Shown here in pieces: positions 13,080-16,508 of a stretch of 16,508 nt of DNA. The notes below the pieces were generated by a model. The model searched no databases. It worked only from the letters and a program-made list of their open reading frames with translations, and was not told where the DNA came from. Made by a program: the position numbers and the translations under genes. This DNA comes from CAVPDE01 sp964580575. GTDB taxonomy: Bacteria > Desulfobacterota > DSM-4660 > Desulfatiglandales > HGW-15. Each line of letters starts with the position of its first letter. Position 1 is the first letter of the stretch. The stretch spans positions 1-16,508 of the forward strand of contig CAZOLJ010000095.1 of assembly GCA_964580575.1 (NCBI GenBank), given 5' to 3'.

Positions 13080-14916
13080 CGCGACACGAACGATGGGCAA
13101 TCCTGAGCCTGATTTTACCAAGCCGCGCCTTGAACTGCCCCCTAGCTCACGTGATCGCGTGCTTCAACGGCTCCGGGTTCTCTATCCTGATCCGGTGGCA
13201 CAATCCGCTCTGGCCGGGATCGAGCGCATCCTGCAGGTGTTCTATGCCTATCAGCCGCTCGAACTCATCGAGCGGGAGCGGGATTTCAATCCTTCAGAGC
13301 GGTTCACGGAACTCGACGTCATCCTCATCACCTATGGAGACTTGCTCTACAAAAAGCGACAGTCCCCGCTGAAGACCCTTGGGGATTTTTGCGACTCTTA
13401 CCTCAAGGGGACCATCAATACCCTCCACATCCTCCCCTTCTTCCCCTCCTCATCGGACCGGGGCTTTTCGATTATCGACTTTGAAACGGTTGACCCGCTG
13501 CTCGGATCGTGGCGCGATATCGAAGCGCTGGAAGCTCGCTACCAGCTGATGTTCGACGGCGTCATCAACCACGTCTCCGCCAAGAGCCGCTGGTTTGTTG
13601 AGTTTCTAGCAGGTAACCCGGAGTATGAGGATTTCTTCATCTGGTTCGCTGCCGAGGACGAACTCACGCCCGAACAAAGGCGTATGATCTTCCGCCCAAG
13701 AACAACCCCCATCCTGACCCGGTATGAAACCCTCACAGGCCCGCGCTATGTGTGGACCACCTTTTCGCCGGACCAAATAGACCTCAACTACCGAAACCCC
13801 GGGGTTCTTCTTAGAGTCATAGCGATCCTTCTCCTCTATGTGCGCCAGGGGGCGGACATCCTGCGGCTGGATGCCGTCACCTATCTCTGGAACCAGCCGG
13901 GAACACGGTGTATCCACCTGGAGCAGACGCACGAGATCATCAAACTCTTGCGAGACATCCTCTCGGTCGTTGCACCCCATGTGGCGCTCGTCACGGAAAC
14001 CAATGTGCCCCATGAAGAAAACATCGCTTACTTTGGTAACGGCAGCGACGAGGCGCACATGGTCTACAATTTCGCTCTGCCGCCCCTGGTGCTCCATACC
14101 TTTTACACCAGCGACGCGAGCGTTCTCTCTGCATGGGCCAAGTCCATGACCTCCCCCTCTGATACGGCCACCTTTTTCAATTTTCTCGATTCCCATGACG
14201 GGATCGGCCTCTTGGGGGCCAAGAATATTCTGTCGCCGAAGGATATTGACCGAATTTGTAGGCGCGCAGAAGACCACGGGGGCTTTATTTCCTACAAGAC
14301 CGCACAGGACGGCACGGATGTGCCCTATGAGCTCAACATGACCTGGTACAGCGCCCTCAACAAGAAACAGGATGGTGAGTCACTCAGAATTCAGATCAAA
14401 CGCTTTATCGCTTCCCGTGCCATCGCTCTGGTTCTTCAGGGGGTTCCCGGGATATACCTGCACAGCCTTTTCGGCACACACAACGACCACTCCGTGGTTG
14501 AGGCAACCCTTGAGAAACGCGTGATCAACCGCGCGATTGTGGACCTTCGATCTCTCATGAGATCCATGACCCACCCCAAGAGCAAGAAATACAGGATCAA
14601 CCAAGACCTCGGGAGAATGATTCAGGCGCGGACCAAGCACCGGGCCTTTCACCCCAACGGTCCCCAGAAAATTCTCTCCTTGTCCCCGGCCGTGTTTGCA
14701 GTGATGAGAACCTCCCCTGAAGGGGACCGGGTGGTCGTCACCCTCACCAATGTGACCAACTCTAAGCACAGAGTTGAGATACCGATCGAAGAGATGAATG
14801 GATACAAGGGGCACTGGCAAGATCTCTTGAGTCAAAAGGAATTCAGCCCTAAAAAGGAGCGACTCTCGATCCCCCTCCAGCCCTACGATGTGCTGTGGCT
14901 AGTCCCTCACGCCTAG
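13069..14916 (+). CDS. GH13_18 phosphorylase, probable glucosylglycerate phosphorylase
   Basis: This 615-residue (beta/alpha)8 enzyme belongs to the sucrose phosphorylase-like GH13_18 group. It has TLHILPFFPSSSDRGFSI (118-135), the nucleophile D268 in ILRLDAVTYLW, the acid/base E310 in LVTETNVPH, and the third acid D377 in NFLDSHDGIG (371-380). Members of this length include sucrose, sucrose-6-phosphate and glucosylglycerate phosphorylases, the last exemplified by E. coli YcjM. With glucosylglycerate synthesis genes nearby, phosphorolysis of glucosylglycerate to glucose 1-phosphate and glycerate is the best guess. I prefer ATG 13069 (GGGGAG upstream) over GTG 13030, which lies within the cotransporter remnant; ATG 13093 is another option. 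The substrate needs the acceptor-loop residues compared. Confidence 0.85.
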   Translation: MSFDATRTMGNPEPDFTKPRLELPPSSRDRVLQRLRVLYPDPVAQSALAGIERILQVFYAYQPLELIERERDFNPSERFTELDVILITYGDLLYKKRQSPLKTLGDFCDSYLKGTINTLHILPFFPSSSDRGFSIIDFETVDPLLGSWRDIEALEARYQLMFDGVINHVSAKSRWFVEFLAGNPEYEDFFIWFAAEDELTPEQRRMIFRPRTTPILTRYETLTGPRYVWTTFSPDQIDLNYRNPGVLLRVIAILLLYVRQGADILRLDAVTYLWNQPGTRCIHLEQTHEIIKLLRDILSVVAPHVALVTETNVPHEENIAYFGNGSDEAHMVYNFALPPLVLHTFYTSDASVLSAWAKSMTSPSDTATFFNFLDSHDGIGLLGAKNILSPKDIDRICRRAEDHGGFISYKTAQDGTDVPYELNMTWYSALNKKQDGESLRIQIKRFIASRAIALVLQGVPGIYLHSLFGTHNDHSVVEATLEKRVINRAIVDLRSLMRSMTHPKSKKYRINQDLGRMIQARTKHRAFHPNGPQKILSLSPAVFAVMRTSPEGDRVVVTLTNVTNSKHRVEIPIEEMNGYKGHWQDLLSQKEFSPKKERLSIPLQPYDVLWLVPHA

Positions 14917-14934
14917 CCTTTTCCCCGCGACGAC

Positions 14935-14957
14935 GAGAACACTCCTACCGAGTTCTC
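14935..14957. terminator. Weak hairpin between convergent genes
   Basis: GAGAAC (14935-14940) faces GTTCTC (14952-14957) with an 11-base loop, between the ends of the phosphorylase and tandem-Usp genes. It overlaps the Usp TGA. There is no T-run on either strand, so it is only a possible bidirectional terminator. Confidence 0.3.
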
Positions 14958-15900
14958 AAATAACCCACACGGTGCAGTGCTGAGACTCGGTGATGATCCG
15001 CAAAGCCACGGAGCCTATGCGGAATTCTCTGGCACCCGTCGTTCCCTTACGCCCCAGTATCAGTGTCCCATAATCCCCCTCCTTGAGCTTTGAGAGGATG
15101 GCCCGTGAAATCTTCTTCGAACGGGCAGACGGGTCATACTGGAATTGGTAATTCAGGCTTCTCGGCTTCAGTCCTTCAGCCAGGATGGCCTCTCTGGCTT
15201 CCTTCACAATTTGAGCCATTCTCGCTCTCTCTCGCTCAACAACCTCCTCCTCGCTATCCCTCATTCGCTTTCTCTCCTCAGCGGGAAGAGTTTCCGTAAA
15301 GGGAGAGCAATAGTGGTAGAAGAGAATGTGGACAGCAGTCAGGCCATGGAGCATTCTTCCTGCCCGGCGAGCGAGATCTACGGCGTGGGGGGTTTCGTCC
15401 ATGGCGATGAGGACTCTGCGGCTCTTTGACCCTTTCCCGTCCACAAGCCACAGGGGATGGTTCTCAGAGATCTCAAGGAGCTTGCTGGTGATGCTCCCAA
15501 GAAAAATGCTGTCAAACCATCCCATGCCTTTCTTGCCGACAACACAAGCGTCGAAAGGACCCGCGTCCACTTCTCGAATAATATCACGCGCCACGCCCAC
15601 CGCTTGGTGGAGGTACCTTGTTTTAACCTGGCTTTTCTTAAAACCTGCCTCCAGAAAAACTTTTGAGGCGTCATGGAAATAGGCCTTGGCCTCCTCGTCC
15701 CTTTTCTTTTTCCATTCCATAAATTGCCTGTGCACGGCGGCGCCATGCCCCGTTTCACGATAGAGAGGAGGAATGGCAGGAGATATGTTCAACACCGTTA
15801 CCTCCACGTCTGATGCCCCTTTATAGAGGCTGGCGACGTAGTGGACCGCTCCCAGTGCATTTCTGGACCCATCGGTAGCCAATAAAATTGTTCTCATCAT
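14956..15900 (-). CDS. Tandem-domain universal stress protein
   Basis: This 314-residue protein has two Usp domains (about 2-156 and 161-314). Each carries an intact nucleotide-loop motif: GKKG-MGWFDSIFL-GS (122-136) and GRKG-TTGAREFRI-GS (283-297), both matching G-2x-G-9x-G-S, so both halves could bind ATP. A long acidic-basic helix with RKRMRDSEEEVVERERARM lies in the second half at about 210-229. The start is ATG 15900 or the adjacent ATG 15897; GGAGGGAGGTC precedes both. It stands alone, convergent with the phosphorylase and divergent from the histidine kinase. Tandem Usp proteins typically act in stress survival; the trigger here is unknown. Confidence 0.93.
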   Translation of the reverse strand: MMRTILLATDGSRNALGAVHYVASLYKGASDVEVTVLNISPAIPPLYRETGHGAAVHRQFMEWKKKRDEEAKAYFHDASKVFLEAGFKKSQVKTRYLHQAVGVARDIIREVDAGPFDACVVGKKGMGWFDSIFLGSITSKLLEISENHPLWLVDGKGSKSRRVLIAMDETPHAVDLARRAGRMLHGLTAVHILFYHYCSPFTETLPAEERKRMRDSEEEVVERERARMAQIVKEAREAILAEGLKPRSLNYQFQYDPSARSKKISRAILSKLKEGDYGTLILGRKGTTGAREFRIGSVALRIITESQHCTVWVI

Positions 15901-16146
15901 GACCTCCCTCCTTTTTCTGTCCTTTTCTCATCTTCTGAAAAACCTGTCAATGTGAACCGTCTAGCCCGAATGGGGGAGGAGGCTCGCATGGGAAACAAGA
16001 GATGAAAGGCTTCACGGCTGCAGAGGCCTCCGCCGTTGCGCAGGCTGTTCGTTTCAGCTTCCTTTTCAAACCCATCCGTACTATTGTTATCATTCCTCGG
16101 AAAGGTTTTTTTCTGTTGAGGCAAGGGCCTGAACCATGGAGGAAGC

Positions 16147-16508
16147 ATGGCGACACTCAACAAAATCTACGTCCCCCTGATCGTTCTCTTGCCGTTCGTG
16201 ATCACCTCTATGCATTTTTGGCTCTCCGAGGCAGAGTCGCCTCCCATTGTTCTGGAGGAGATCTACTACATCCCTCTTTTTCTGGGGATCCTCCGCTTCG
16301 GTCTCAAAGGTGCGCTTTGGAACTACGGGATTGTCTCGCTGGCATACGCGCCTTTCTTCTTCGGGATTTGGACAACCTCTTCGCTCGCTTTACTGGATCG
16401 CTTCCTGCATTTGCTCTTTTCAGGGATATTTGCATTTCTTGCAGGTTTCCTTCTTGACCGCGAAAGACAACAGCGAAGACAGTCGGAAAAAGATCGTTAC
16501 CTTGCCGG
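16147..16508 (+). CDS. Membrane-bound sensor histidine kinase, N-terminal part
   Basis: An open frame from ATG 16147, with GGAGG four bases upstream, runs off the window after 120 codons. It encodes hydrophobic segments at about 8-24, 40-57, 60-76 and 85-103, then a charged linker FLLDRERQQRRQSEKDRYLA. A several-helix membrane domain followed by a basic coiled linker ending RYLAG is typical of histidine kinases whose dimerisation domain comes next, as in LAGIGQ-type starts. No catalytic motif falls inside the window, so the kinase call is an inference from the linker. Another membrane signalling protein such as a GGDEF protein is possible. The upstream 246 bases show no clear promoter. Confidence 0.6.
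   Translation, partial: MATLNKIYVPLIVLLPFVITSMHFWLSEAESPPIVLEEIYYIPLFLGILRFGLKGALWNYGIVSLAYAPFFFGIWTTSSLALLDRFLHLLFSGIFAFLAGFLLDRERQQRRQSEKDRYLA

Noticed and set aside
15897..16163. An 88-codon - strand frame upstream of the tandem Usp gene
   Set aside because: No ribosome binding site, low-complexity Arg/Ser/Pro-rich translation, and it overlaps the start region of the kinase gene.

Overview
The window looks like a chromosomal segment of a Deltaproteobacterium in the broad sense (Desulfobacterota or Syntrophobacterales-like). I infer this from the gene families, the strong AGGAGG-type ribosome binding sites, the moderately high G+C, and the dispersed CGTCATTCCGG...CCGGAGTGACG inverted repeats. 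This placement rests on family knowledge, not on a marker gene. There are no rRNA or tRNA genes, no CRISPR array and no insertion sequence.

Layout. Positions 1-90 hold the tail of a gene that may be a PIN-domain protein. A MITE/REP-like inverted-repeat element follows (136-277), then a small TIGR04076-family gene (385-654, +) and some repetitive intergenic DNA. Positions 4297-863 (- strand) are a three-gene operon for a glucosylglycerate-type compatible solute: a HAD phosphatase of the mannosyl-3-phosphoglycerate phosphatase family, a second glycosyltransferase whose start overlaps the phosphatase stop, and a glucosyl-3-phosphoglycerate synthase. The catabolic partner, a GH13_18 phosphorylase resembling glucosylglycerate phosphorylase, lies at 13069-14916 (+).

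Positions 5877-4672 (-) hold a small regulatory unit: a promoter with operator-like sites, a tiny membrane-protein gene whose start frame and membrane-segment frame are offset by one base, a TetR-family regulator, and a second tiny membrane protein (44 aa) that ends in a terminator-like hairpin. Positions 10984-6118 (-) carry a stress and ion-transport group: a DksA/TraR-type zinc-finger protein, a STAS-like protein, a 66-aa ORF, a degenerate receiver-domain protein, a universal stress protein and a P2-type cation ATPase. The two - strand promoters, upstream of the TetR unit and of the dksA-like gene, share the same build: TTGACA, 16 bases, TAaAAT or TAgAAT, then an 18-base operator-like sequence touching the -10 box. 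This suggests one TetR regulator controls both.

Positions 12399-11084 (-) hold a translationally coupled pair: an N-formylglutamate amidohydrolase-family protein and a C39-like papain-fold protein. The right end has a tandem universal stress protein (15900-14956, -) and the start of a membrane-bound histidine kinase (16147 onward, +).

Two gene remnants show past rearrangement. One is a 3' fragment of a TIGR04076 gene about 78% identical to the intact copy, whose stop codon interlocks with that of the ATPase gene. The other is a truncated Na/Pi-cotransporter N-terminus that runs directly into the start of the phosphorylase gene. Overall the window reads as an osmotic and general-stress region: solute synthesis and recovery, ion pumping, Usp proteins, and a probable TetR-controlled regulon.
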